NCBI GenBank assembly: GCA_016630955.3
Contig: CM049986.1
Coordinates: 1,240,001-1,304,000 of the forward strand
DNA length: 64,000 bases
Direction of reading: 5' to 3'
DNA from: Didymella arachidicola
Taxonomy: Eukaryota; Ascomycota; Dothideomycetes; Pleosporales; Didymellaceae
The notes beneath the pieces were generated by a model. That model had not been told where the DNA came from, did no database searches, and saw nothing but the letters and a program-made list of their open reading frames with translations. Each line of letters begins with the position of its first letter. Position 1 is the first letter of the stretch. The translations under genes were made by a program, and so were the position numbers. Shown in pieces: positions 21,034 to 31,938 of the stretch.

Positions 21034-21877
21034 GGATGAGGTTGAAGGATATACAAGACGAAAGAAGCAAAGCAGCAGGTAGTACTGGGGTCAATTGACA
21101 ACTGAGGGGTGGGTGCTCAGAGCTACGAGAGCTGGGTGGTGACGATAGATATAGCTCCAAAGACGCAAGGTTATCGGACCACTATCGAGCGGAGGCGGCC
21201 GAGCTGCGAGCACACTGCTTTGCACAAACACGGATCGCCAACAAGGTTTAGATGAGCGACTGAGGGCGGCGACAGATCGCTCGCATTGGTTGAGAGGTTC
21301 ATCGGCGAGCTCCGATGCACACAGGTGGAAAGCCACCTGGATAAAGACGACACGTGACTGATTTACGCCCAGCTCCGCATGTGGAGTTTTCTTGAGAAAA
21401 AACTCTCGGAGCTCGAGGACGCGACGATGGCCGATCTCCGCGCGGCATCACGCCAGTATGGTGTTGTGGTGAAGTTGCGCGCCGCAGATGCTGAGAGTTC
21501 GAAGCAACGGCGATTGTGGAGAAGCAAACAAGCATGGCTGCACGGGCCCACAGCGCCGTTGCCTCGAACAGTGGCCGCGACGTGCTGGGGTTGTCAATGG
21601 ACACGCGCACATTCGAATCCGGGTGACTGCATTCGATCTCTGTGTGATTGTGCTCTACGCTCCCTTGCCTACTTCCACACGCCTTTCCAGGTGCTGCGCC
21701 GCTCTTTCCGCAGAAACGCTGGTCCCCAGCCACAACCCCGCTTCGAGACATTCGGTCTGGTACCGCACAACACGCGCTTTTTGACGAGAACCATCACGGC
21801 TCATGAGGCAAGAGGAGGGCGACGCCGCAATACCGACATGCGATGCGGTTGACAGATCCGTGTACACGGCCTTCTGA
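21034..21877. other. Divergent intergenic region uricase/TSC11
   Basis: 844 bp between divergently transcribed uricase and TSC11. Open frames on both strands overlap each other and have no recognisable domain. I take the region as promoters and leaders. Confidence 0.45.
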
Positions 21878-24800
21878 ATGACGCCTCCCGTGCGCTCCGT
21901 GAACCCTCAGGCCGACGTGCCCTCGACCGACCAAGGCGGCTCACTGCTTGCGCCCACGCGTACTAGAGATGGCCGCTCTATGTCTGCCGCCACTGTCAGC
22001 GTCATGGCAGGCTCGCGCGGGGGACAGTCATCTTATGCGACCGTGCACTCTGGACCGGGGAGCTTCAGTACGCAATTGAAGCCTACAACCTCGCAGGACA
22101 GCAGGTTGCGCCCGGACATCGATATGCATGCAATCACTGTGGGAGGAAACGACGACACAACCAGCGAACAGCGACAAGCCGACCTGCAAGACCAGATTGA
22201 TAAGGAGACGAAGATCAAGATTGGATCTGAAAACCTGCTGGAGGCTCTGAATGCAAAGAGCGCAAAGAATGTAAAGGATCAGAGGGCGCAGGTTGAGGAG
22301 CAGCTGAACATGTCGAACAAGAAGCTTGCGCAGCTCAAGGCGGGTCTCGCGGTCGAGATGCAGCGCGCAAAAGAAGTGAAGTCGCCACCAGCAGATCCAC
22401 AAAGCCGGCTATCATTCCTTTTCCGACGCAATCTCTCACGTTCGCCTTCACGGCACATATCCAAACAGGGCGAAGATGAGGAGGAGGAGGCTGAATCGCC
22501 GACGTTCGTCCTCGCAGAGATACTGCAGGCACTGGAAGTAACGGGCATGCAACCTGAATACTACGTCGAGCGGGCAAATTCCCTCGTCCTTCTACTCAAG
22601 CGACACACTACGCTCAAGTATGATCTAGCATGGTCCATCTTCGGTCTCAGGATGCAGACGATGCTGCTCAGCGACAGCCGAGAAGTCGTCGCAGCAGCAT
22701 ACAGGGTCATGCGGTATGCATTCACCGACCGCAAGTCCCTCCAGATCATTCGAGGACTTCAAACCGATTACTTGGTCATTCTGTCGCTCGTGAAGGAAAG
22801 CAAAGCAAGTGTCGAGCGAGAACAGGCGCTAAAGTTTGTGCGTGCCTTCTTGGACGTCAAGGACGGCGTTGAAGAAATCGGGCGTGCTGTCGTTCGGATT
22901 GTAGTAGCAGTGGCCGAACATACCGAAGACCGGCTTCGAAACATTGCGACCTTGACACTCGCTGAAATTCTCGTCAGGAAACCAGCCCTCTTGGTGAGCG
23001 CTGGCGGCTTAGGTGTACTCACCGATGCGCTTGGCGAAGGCAACTATCTCGCAGCTGAAAGTGTTGGCTCTTCATTACTCTATCTTCTCGATACGCCACG
23101 ACGAAGACAGTTTCTACGCTCTGGTCGAGAACTCGAAACTCCTTTCGCAATGTTCACTGACGGTGGTACCATACACGGTCACTTACATGAAGAGAAGCTC
23201 AAAACGAACGCTAAAGTTATTGCTTCCCTGCTTAGGAGCTGGTCTGGTCTGATAGCCCTCTGCATGAACGATTTCCTCCCACTGCAATCATTATTGCTGT
23301 CATTGCAAATACCCACCGTCCACATGCGTAACATCATTTTAGAGCTCTTGTTCGACTTATTCCGAATCAAATCGCCATCGTGGTCTTCCTCTTTCCTCGC
23401 TGGACGACGTCTAACGACCTACGGCCGTGTCACGAACATGCGTAACGAGCCTGGGAAAGATCAATCGAACCCTAAGACTGGAGCCTCTACGAACAAGTGG
23501 AGCCTTTTGGATCATTACGTTTCGGTCGTTCTCGCCGCCTTTCTCCATGCTGGGCTGGTACCGGCTCTACTGCGCGCCGAGGAAGATCCATTGACCCTGC
23601 AGCTGAAGCGCAAGACGACACTACTGCTTGGCGAGGTTCTTAAATTGGCAAATGACCTTTTGCCGCCGTCGTGGAGTGCCCAACTTCAGGTGCTCCCTCA
23701 ATTGTTGAAGTCGGCTGCCGAATTCACCTCGGAAGGTCGTTTCGTCGCGATTGGCACTATCTATCAGGTAGACAGCGTCAACCGTACACTATATCGATCA
23801 GGACAAGCATCCGTCCACACCAGCAAAGATGCTGCCGCAATTGATGGTACGACTTCCGATCGAAAAACAGATCAGTCAAAGTCCCAGGCCGCCTTGTCTA
23901 TGGATGAGGGTCAATTTCGTACTCTGATCCTCGAAAGTCAAGTATTAAATACAACCAATTTCCAAAAATGGAATTGGAATTTGATCCAGACTGCCATTGA
24001 TGGCCCTCTACTCAATCCCAAGCGTTTAGATGAGGCGTTGAAGGTCACGAAGTTCGTACATCGGCTGCACAACTTTTACCGTCCATTCAAATTCCGCTTC
24101 GCTGACGTGAAGAATACCAAGCCGAACCAGCGTTATGTCCGTGCAGGATGTGGGCTGATGACCAGTCTCTTACAAAACCCTGAGGGCGTCAAGTATCTCA
24201 GTGAGAGCAAACTTATTCGACAACTAGCGGAGAGTTTGTCCCACTTCGACAGGATGAGCGGCTTGACGTCTGACTCGCCACTTTTCCAGGCCGACCGTAT
24301 GAGCGAAACCCTCACTGGAAGCTATTTCGCACTTCTCGGCGCGTTGAGCAAGGACCCCCGAGGCATTCAGATCCTTGAGAGATGGCGGGTCATCAATATG
24401 TTCTACCATATTATTGAATTGAACGGCCGTGATGATCTGATTCGAGCTCTTCTCAGCAACATGGATTACACCCTTGATGGCCACCTGCGCATCATTATAT
24501 CGAAAGCGATGACATCATGCTCGAAAGAGATCCGGATATTCGCAACTGGTCTCTTGCACAAATATGCGACAAAACCGATGCAATTATCAGGCGCACAGGG
24601 AGTCGCAGAATGGGCTATCAGGTTACTTGTGACACAGCTGTATGACCCGGATGTTGAGGTCTGTGAGGTGGCAATTAGGATCCTAGAGACAGCTTGCAAT
24701 GAGACCGAGTCATTGGAGTTTGTGGTCAAGTGTCGACCTGCACTAGATCATCTGGGCGAAATTGGTGCACCTTTGTTGCTTCGATTCTTGTCGACGTCAG

Positions 24801-25908
24801 TGGGGTACCACTATCTGGACGGATTGGATTACATCACCAAAGAGATGGACGACTGGTTCTTGGGGAGAAACGATGCATATGTGGTGCAAATCGAAGCTAC
24901 CATGGCACGTGCGCTGGCCGATATTCCTGACAAACCATCATCACTGTTCTCGTATGACGAACCATCGGAGCAGCCCGAGTACGGTCTTGTACCGGCCCAT
25001 TTTTATCGAGAACTTACCCGAACAAAGGAGGGTTGCAAGTTGCTCAAGCAAAAAGGGCACTTCGAAGAATTTGCTGCCAACATTCGCGACTTCGCAATGG
25101 AGAACAATGACCCAGAAATTATCCTTAAAGTCAAGGGGTGTCTATGGGCAGTCGGAAATGTTGGGTCTATGGAATTAGGTGCTCCTTTCCTGGAGAATTC
25201 AGATGTGGTCAAGTGGATCGTGCAAATTGCAGAGACTTCAGAAGTCATGTCACTCCGAGGCACAGCGTTCTATGTTCTTGGCCTGATATCAAGAAGTCTG
25301 CACGGTCAGGAGATTCTTCTCGAACATGGTTGGGACGGTGTGGTCAGCGACTCCGGTGAAGCTCTCGGGTTCTGTTTGCCCTTGAATTTCGGCAAGCTAT
25401 TCGCTGTATGTATGGAAGTCCTCAGTCCAGATTATCACTAAACCATTGCAGATAAAACCCTGGGCAGCCAAGTCCGAAGACATCAGCTTCAAACGTAAGA
25501 AGGAAGTCACGGTTGCTATCACGGACAGCGACCCGATCAATGCTCGCATTCTGAAGCTTGCAACTGACCTTGGCAACACCGTTCTTGCCAAGCGGGCCGC
25601 AAATGATCTTCAAGCGCAAGTATCACTCTGGGGTTGAGGCTGATTTCAGCTAACACGACAATAGTATCAAAGCCAAAAAAGCGCCAGGATTCAGTAAGCC
25701 TGCCATTTTTCGGAAGGTCATGCAAATTCTGGAAGCACACCATTTCCGCTTGCCAGCGTGCCGTTTCGTATTGGACCTGTTCGACAAGCGAGTTCTGGAG
25801 CAGATTGTGCTCGAGGAAGAGGATGAAGAGAGCGAGGAAAGCAGTGACTCGGAACCCGAGTCGGACGAAGAGCCTTTTGGCATGGTGAATGCTGCAAGGG
25901 TCTCGTGA
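21878..25908 (+). CDS. TSC11: TORC2 subunit Tsc11/Avo3/Ste16 (Rictor homologue)
   Basis: This is the scaffold subunit of TOR complex 2, which acts at the plasma membrane on Ypk/AGC kinases, actin and sphingolipid control. Exons are 21878-25405, 25452-25615 and 25665-25908, giving about 1311 residues, normal for filamentous fungi. The N-terminal 100 residues are disordered. A coiled coil follows (QADLQDQIDKETKIKIGSEN), then an HR1-like region. Rictor armadillo-type repeats start at ALEVTGMQPEYYVERANSL and include VRAFLDVKDGVEEIGR and ILVRKPALLVSAGG. The central and C-terminal domains contain KWNWNLIQTAIDGPLLNPKR, RYVRAGCGLMTSLLQNPEG, ALLGALSKDPRGIQILERW, KGCLWAVGNVGSMELGAPFL and SLRGTAFYVLGLISRS. 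The tail is acidic (VLEEEDEESEESSDSEPESD). Intron 2 fits the reading phase best with a GC donor (GCAAGT). Confidence 0.93.
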
Positions 25909-27530
25909 TATTGGCTGCGGCATTCAACACCGGTTTCATAATTTGGCGTTCAAGGCGTACACTAAGCATTTCATCGTACGCGCTGTCAGCGACTAACTAA
26001 GCGAACCAAGACTAGGTCCCATGGTAAGACTTACGTGGGGATTTCCACGATGCCTGTTTGGGCGCTATGGAATGGGTACTAGTCACGGGCTTCGTGCTCT
26101 AGTCCGGGAATATTACGCGAGGAGCGAAACTCGTGACTGGTGTCGATTCGAAAGAACGGTTCCACTTTCGTGTCAAGCACCATTGCTCATGTTGTACTCA
26201 CTAGACGAAAAAGTGTTGCGCCTGGTGCGGCGACGTACGGAGAACGAATAGCCTTCTGTAAATATGATATCGAACACGAGCATGCAGTGAGCATTTCAGC
26301 CCCACTAAAATGCAGTCGTCAACGACAGACAGTGGACATGGTCCTCGGCAGATGCGAGCCATGGACCCGGTGCGAATGTGGCACATGGATGGCGGATGAC
26401 AGCTTTGCATGCTAGCTCTTGATTGGCTGACGCACTCACCGAGTCGACTCGTCATCGATGCTCGAAAGCGTACACACTCAGTGCTTGACAGCCTTTCCGC
26501 TGAAAGGCAAGAGCCACCGACCGCCGCATCTTTCGCCGCATGTGCTGTAATCACTACTTAGGCTAAGGGGCCAGCGCGCAGCGCGCATTGAGCTGCACAC
26601 GAATGAATGGTCCTGGCTTGGCGCCGTTCGATGTGTACCGGTTATGCAAATGCATACGCACACGACTCTGTGTAGAGGTCTTAGACGATTCCCGACAAAG
26701 TATGGGGCGAGTAAGGTCTCCCACGGTTGCCCCCTTCCTCGGAATCCGTGGTCAAGATGGGTACAGCGGACGAACACGCAGAAATGGCAAATTCACCAGA
26801 CACCTTAATGTCGCGCACTGGCCACTTTGATACTGACTTGTTTGCAAATGCGCACTGGCCACTTGCAAGTGGGCAGGGTCTGGTGGGGTGTTGATGACGG
26901 GCGGTTTTATCGATCCCGCTGAAGCATGTTATGCCCTATTGATCGGGAGCGAGCGTTCTTGACTGAACCTGGCAAAACACCATCGCCGATCTTTAGCCTA
27001 GGGTCTATCTATGCACTCATTCAACATGTTAGGTCATGACTTCTATTCTCTCTCTGTCTCGGTTGTGTACTTGACCAGGCACTCTCTACCACGCCTGCCT
27101 TTGTGAATCGTTAGCAGACCGATATTCAGCCTCGTCTTCGCCGTTCTGGATCGTTCAAATCATTGGACAGCGTCAGTGTCCGGCGCTTTCGGATACTCCT
27201 TGGTTCATCCCGCCATTTCCTGTTCTCTCAGCACGGTCACCTAAAGCTCGACCGGCAGCCTCAAAAGGTCTGGAAGGCCACAGCTCGCCACAGCTCGCCA
27301 CACTGGATCGTTTCACATAACTGTACATTAAATCCACGACACACCCACCAGCTTCTTCACTACTCACTTGCACTCGTCATCACCGATCTAGCCCAAGCCG
27401 TCGCTGCCGCCCGTCTTCCTGCCCTCATCGATATCATCACGCGACTGTCTACTTGCACGCTCAGTCCCAACCACCCGGGCCTGAACCAGTACATGGCCGT
27501 CTTTACCATTACACAATAGACTGGTCTCGT
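25909..27530. other. Intergenic, no gene seen
   Basis: 1.6 kb without a supported gene. Short direct repeats are present: gcgcactggccactt occurs at about 26813 and again at about 26851, and acagctcgcc is tandem near 27283. The C/T-rich last 350 bp probably contain the leader of the LON-RING gene, with a short upstream frame (ATG at 27493). Confidence 0.5.
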
Positions 27531-29210
27531 ATGAATTGCCCAAGGGAGAAAGGGTGCTCTCTCGTCAACGACGTCGAGCATTCCTTCGAACCGCGGGTGC
27601 CGCCGCAGGTCTTTATGGTCAACGATGGTCTCACACCAGAGGCGCAGGTGGTAGATGCCCTGGCCGCCCACCGCGATGCTCGACAACTGGTCCGTCTCGT
27701 ACAATGTGCCCGCTGCTCCCACCCTCTCAAGAGCCCTGTAACATTGCCATGTTCGCATACGGTCTGCCGGGGATGTCTTCCGGAACCCCACCCTCGAACG
27801 AACATATCATATCCTAATACCCCGGATCGTCTGGTGGGCATTGCGTGCCCGCTGATGGGTTGTGGGGCGGAGCACGCAGCCGCGGAGTGCTCGGTGGATG
27901 TGACGTTGACTAAGCTGATGGAGCTGGTCGCGCAAGAGATAGCGCAGCACAGGCCATCTTCGGAAGATTCGCCTACCCTTCTCCAGGAGGTTCTACGTTT
28001 TGAAGAGACGCAAGATGATCACAATGAGAAAGAGAAGGATCATCTTAGTGAAAAGGGTAATCAGGTGGTGCTCCATGGCGGCCATTTAGTATCGACCTAC
28101 GACATGGCCGAGATGGGCAAGCTTCGGTATACCTCTGAAGTGGAATACACATCCATGTCGGCGGATGATTTCGAACACCTGGACGTGAAAGTCCTGAAAC
28201 GGCTGCGCGAAGTCACTTACCAAGAGCTGGACTGTCTCGTCTGTTACAACATGATGCTGGAACCGACGACTACCACCTGCGGCCACACTTTCTGTCGCCG
28301 CTGTCTCGCCCGTGTCATGGACCACAGCAACATCTGTCCATTCTGCCGACGAGATCTGCACGTTTCTGCCTCGTTGCAGACGAACCAATGCAGCAATACC
28401 ATCCTCAACTCCCTTCTGAACGGACTCTGCCCAGACCTAGTAGCTTCTCGCGCCGAGGCAGTTCGCGCCGAGGAGCAACCTGGAAACGACATTATGAGTA
28501 CACCCCTGTTCATTTGCACGTTAGCAATGCCTGCGATGCCCACCTTCCTCCACGTCTTCGAACCACGCTATCGTTTGATGATGAGGCGTGTCTTGGAAGG
28601 CAACAGGCAATTTGGCATGGTCATGTACAACCGCACATCCTCATCTCAAGGCTCATTAGGGTCAGTGCCATTTCTGGAGTATGGCACCATGCTGGAGATT
28701 GTCAACTACGAGCTCCTTCGCGACGGCCGTAGCTTCGTGGAGACTCGAGGCATCGGCCGTTTCAAGGTGCGTGCTCATGGCATGCTCGATGGATACAATG
28801 TTGCCAGCGTTGAGCGAATCGAGGATGTGTCTCTAGCCGAGGAAGGTGCGCTTGAGCAGCGTGAGACTACCATGGCCAGGGATTTCGCAGAATTGCACTT
28901 CCGCGACAACCCACAGGCTCAGCTACCAACGGACATCGCCATCGAGTCTTTGTCTACACAACAACTTCTCGACGTATCCACAGCATTTGTTCGTGAGATG
29001 CGGGAAGCCAGTGCACCTTGGCTTCGCGATCGCATCATCCAGGTTTATGGTGAACCGCCAGAAGATCCTGCTCTGTTTCCATACTGGTTTGCCTCCGTTG
29101 TTCCGGTATTGGAAGAGGAGAAGTATGTGCTTCTGCGGACGACACACGTCCGCGAACGCTTGAAGATCGTCTACTCGTGGATTGGAAGGATACGTGGGCA
29201 GCGATGGTAA
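27531..29210 (+). CDS. Double-RING, LON N-terminal-domain protein (LONRF/CrgA type)
   Basis: This is a likely E3 ubiquitin ligase. Relatives in fungi are annotated as CrgA-like after the Mucor carotenogenesis repressor; that role is not implied here. The single exon encodes 559 residues from MNCPREKGC. The first RING-like domain is CARCSHPLKSPVTLPCSHTV then CRGCLP, with later Cys in ACPLMGCG. The second, canonical C3HC4 RING is CLVCYNMMLEPTTTTCGHTF then CRRC and CPFCRRDL. A LON substrate-binding-type domain follows from PLFICTLAMPAMPTFLHVFE, with PRYRLMMRRVLEG, FGMVMYNR, GTMLEIVNYELLRDGRSFV and GIGRFKVRAH, and ends near LKIVYSWIGRIRGQRW. There is no ATPase or protease domain. The stop overlaps a perfect GTAAGT donor, so an extra 3' exon is possible. 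The start could be the later Met at 27615. Confidence 0.85.
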   Translation: MNCPREKGCSLVNDVEHSFEPRVPPQVFMVNDGLTPEAQVVDALAAHRDARQLVRLVQCARCSHPLKSPVTLPCSHTVCRGCLPEPHPRTNISYPNTPDRLVGIACPLMGCGAEHAAAECSVDVTLTKLMELVAQEIAQHRPSSEDSPTLLQEVLRFEETQDDHNEKEKDHLSEKGNQVVLHGGHLVSTYDMAEMGKLRYTSEVEYTSMSADDFEHLDVKVLKRLREVTYQELDCLVCYNMMLEPTTTTCGHTFCRRCLARVMDHSNICPFCRRDLHVSASLQTNQCSNTILNSLLNGLCPDLVASRAEAVRAEEQPGNDIMSTPLFICTLAMPAMPTFLHVFEPRYRLMMRRVLEGNRQFGMVMYNRTSSSQGSLGSVPFLEYGTMLEIVNYELLRDGRSFVETRGIGRFKVRAHGMLDGYNVASVERIEDVSLAEEGALEQRETTMARDFAELHFRDNPQAQLPTDIAIESLSTQQLLDVSTAFVREMREASAPWLRDRIIQVYGEPPEDPALFPYWFASVVPVLEEEKYVLLRTTHVRERLKIVYSWIGRIRGQRW

Positions 29211-30349
29211 GTCTCTTCACATTCTTCTTCGACCTCCTATCACCAAAGACCGATCTACACTTGAACCATGATATACAAGAATGGTTTCTTCGGAGTATTT
29301 TCCGCGGTATATCAAATGGCGATCTGCTGTATCATAGCCGTTCCCCTTTGTTCTAAGCTTCCCTGTAAAGATGATGGCACACTCTTGCATGTAGACTTGG
29401 TTCCGCAAGTCTCCTCCATTCGAATGAGCCGATATTTTAGCCTTTCAAAAGCCTCCCCAAAGAACAACCATACTAACATATGCACAGGGCCTCTGGTAGC
29501 GCTTGCAACATCCTTTGACTCGCAGTCGTCCTTATCAGCCTCAGCCTTAGCATTCTTACAGCCTCCCAAACACAGCCACAACCTACTCTTTAACAGCGTA
29601 GCTCTCCTTTCCCGCCGATTTCGCCCCTTGGCCTAAATACCACAAGATCTCCGTACGACTTCCTGGATTCAATTGCCACATGCTGCATTATGGTTTGTTT
29701 TCGCTTCTTCAAAGATTACCCCCTTTCAGGAGGACCGGCCCCAGGAGCTTGCCTGGTACGCCACGTCCATGTTCATGCTTTTTGATCCGGGTGCCAGCAC
29801 GGCTGGTGCATTTGCAAGAGACTGCTACGTCTCGAAAAGTGGCATGAATATGGGATTGCATTGTTGGTGTTGATTGTATTGAGGGCTAGTGGCGCATGAT
29901 GAGATTGTGCACTAGCAGGATGTATGTTCGGACTTGTAGATATACCTCAATTTACATGTGACCATGTTCACCATTCTCAGCACATGGTATGAGTTCAAAT
30001 TGTCGCCATGACAGTCACGTAATCTCAAGTCGCCACATGCCTGGCGAGATATGGACTTCAGAAGATACCCTCTGAAAGTCGAATGGAACAGACTGTGCGC
30101 AGGTGTTAGTAGATGATTATTGAGGCTGGAAGAGTGGAGTGGACTGCTGAGGTAGGTCATGTGACGTAGTGCATCGGCAAGAGCCATTCGAGTTGCCGAC
30201 GCCTTCCCAAAACTTTCAGTGGCATAGCGACATCAACACCACCATCGCATCTCCCTTTGCTACAGATAACCAAGTATGTGGCCCTGAAAAGACTCTATGC
30301 TACTGTGCTGTACTGACAGCAAGCCCAGAAAGCCTAATATCGCATCACC
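29211..30349. other. Intergenic, no gene seen
   Basis: 1.1 kb without a supported gene between the LON-RING gene and TOM6. A small downstream exon of the LON-RING gene could lie at the left end if the overlapping donor is used. Confidence 0.45.
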
Positions 30350-30688
30350 ATGCCTCCCAAGCAGCTTAACGGAAAGGGTCGAACCGTTGCGGAGCCCAGC
30401 TTTGCGCAAAGCACCTTCCAGGGCCTCACAAGCGCCGAGAACAGGAGCGTCGTCACAGCCATCGGCCTCTTCGCTGTAAGCCTACCTCGTATTCAGGACG
30501 AAGATGATGAGATGAATATGCAGGATGCGGAGCCGACTGGCGCAAAGCCGGCGGTGCACCGGTCTTGCGCGCTTGCAATCATCGACCACGCGCAATTGTG
30601 GAAACAAAGAATCAACTGCTGACTTTGTGTCCAGATTGGTGTCACCTTCCTACACAGCAGTTGGGCCGAGATCCTCCTCCCCGCGTAA
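30350..30688 (+). CDS. TOM6: Mitochondrial import receptor subunit Tom6
   Basis: Tom6 is a small tail-anchored subunit that stabilises the TOM core complex in the mitochondrial outer membrane. Exon 1 (30350-30475) encodes MPPKQLNGKG through the conserved FAQSTFQGLTSAENRSVVTA and IGLFA. A 159-nt intron (GTAAGC donor, GCTGAC branch, CCAG acceptor) joins 30635-30688, encoding IGVTFLHSSWAEILLPA and TAA. The total is 59 residues. Hydrophilic N-terminus, single membrane helix across the splice junction and the HSSW.E.LLP ending match the filamentous-fungal Tom6 pattern as I remember it. The second exon is only 54 nt, so the gene is easy to miss. Confidence 0.8.
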
Positions 30689-31938
30689 ACAATGCAACCG
30701 AGATTCTGAACAAGCGAACGATGAGAAAAGCGTACGTCGATGAAGGAGACATCTGCGATGAGGCCGGATGATCAGAAGCACACAACGATGAACAGTGTAC
30801 AAAGAACACGGCATGGAACAGGCGTTCAGGCAGGGAGAAAGGCCGTATCCTCAAAAACGATGAGGCTAGGATGTACAACAAATGTATACAACAACGATCT
30901 ACATTCGCACCAACCCACATTCGCCTGCCCACGGCAACCGCCTCATGCGGCAACACACACACACCTACTCATATTTCTTTCCAGGGTCCCGTCGTCTACG
31001 TATCTGACGTCACCACCCGAAACCTCAAACGTCTCCCACCGCCGACTCCGAGACACGCCCTCGCCAGCCCTCCCTTCCTGCGCCCAGCGATTGCCAACCC
31101 GTCGCCGCAATGACAGAAGCTTAGCTTACATACTCTTTTCGATCCCGTCCGTCCCACACGCACTTCGTATGCAGCTCGCCAGGATGCCCGTGACGCTGAA
31201 ACAGGTACCAGTTGCATGTTGTAATCCTGCTGGTGCGCTCCCAATTTCTTCTGCAGTGGGCTGACGCTCATTCGATACCTGTTTTCTATCCAAAACGCCC
31301 TTCTCATGTGCGCGTCGATGAGGTGAGGCGGTCTTGGCACAGGCTATGTTGGAAGGTAACGCACCGGTGACTATGGTGAAGTTCCGGTATATTCCGATTA
31401 TGACTAATATCGTCTCGTGTGCAGACATGTGGCACAGTCTGTGTATCCGTAGGTTTGCAGCGTGCCAGGTGGCTGAGAGCGCGACTTGTGAGGCTGCTTC
31501 GAGGAATTCTCGTAAGCGCTCGTGGTGGCCTGGCACCTTGCGGCTCTACGCGCTTACGCAGCGTGAAAACACTACTGCAGTCACTTCGGCTCGTTACAAA
31601 TATAGGCCTACTAATGTTTGTTGGTATTGTTGCGTCACACGGCGAGTAGACGTGCATCCAGCTAGCAAGAATATGCGGGTATGTATGCATCTTGAATTAT
31701 GTGCTTTCGTGCGCGAATCGACAGTCCTGCTGCGAAAGAGTGATAAGCATAGTAGCCAAGCAAACCGCTCGCTAACATTACAGCGGAGTGAAAGTGCGGC
31801 CATCCAATAAATTATGCATCGCTACTACAAGCCGTCACGAGTACAAGAGGGGTAATCGAAGTCCAAATACGTGGCGTCCCGATAAGGGCGCAAATCAGGT
31901 CATCAAGGTGCGTTGCGTTATGCTGGGGTATCTCTAGT
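30689..31938. other. Intergenic, no gene seen
   Basis: 1.25 kb between the convergent TOM6 and noxR genes. Several overlapping open frames exist on both strands, but none has protein-like composition or recognisable motifs. Confidence 0.45.

Noticed and set aside
21597..21640. tRNA-like B-box word (attcgaatcc)
   Set aside because: No A box or cloverleaf pairing could be built around it.
30740..31810. Overlapping ORFs on both strands between TOM6 and noxR
   Set aside because: No start context, motif or consistent strand; chance open frames.
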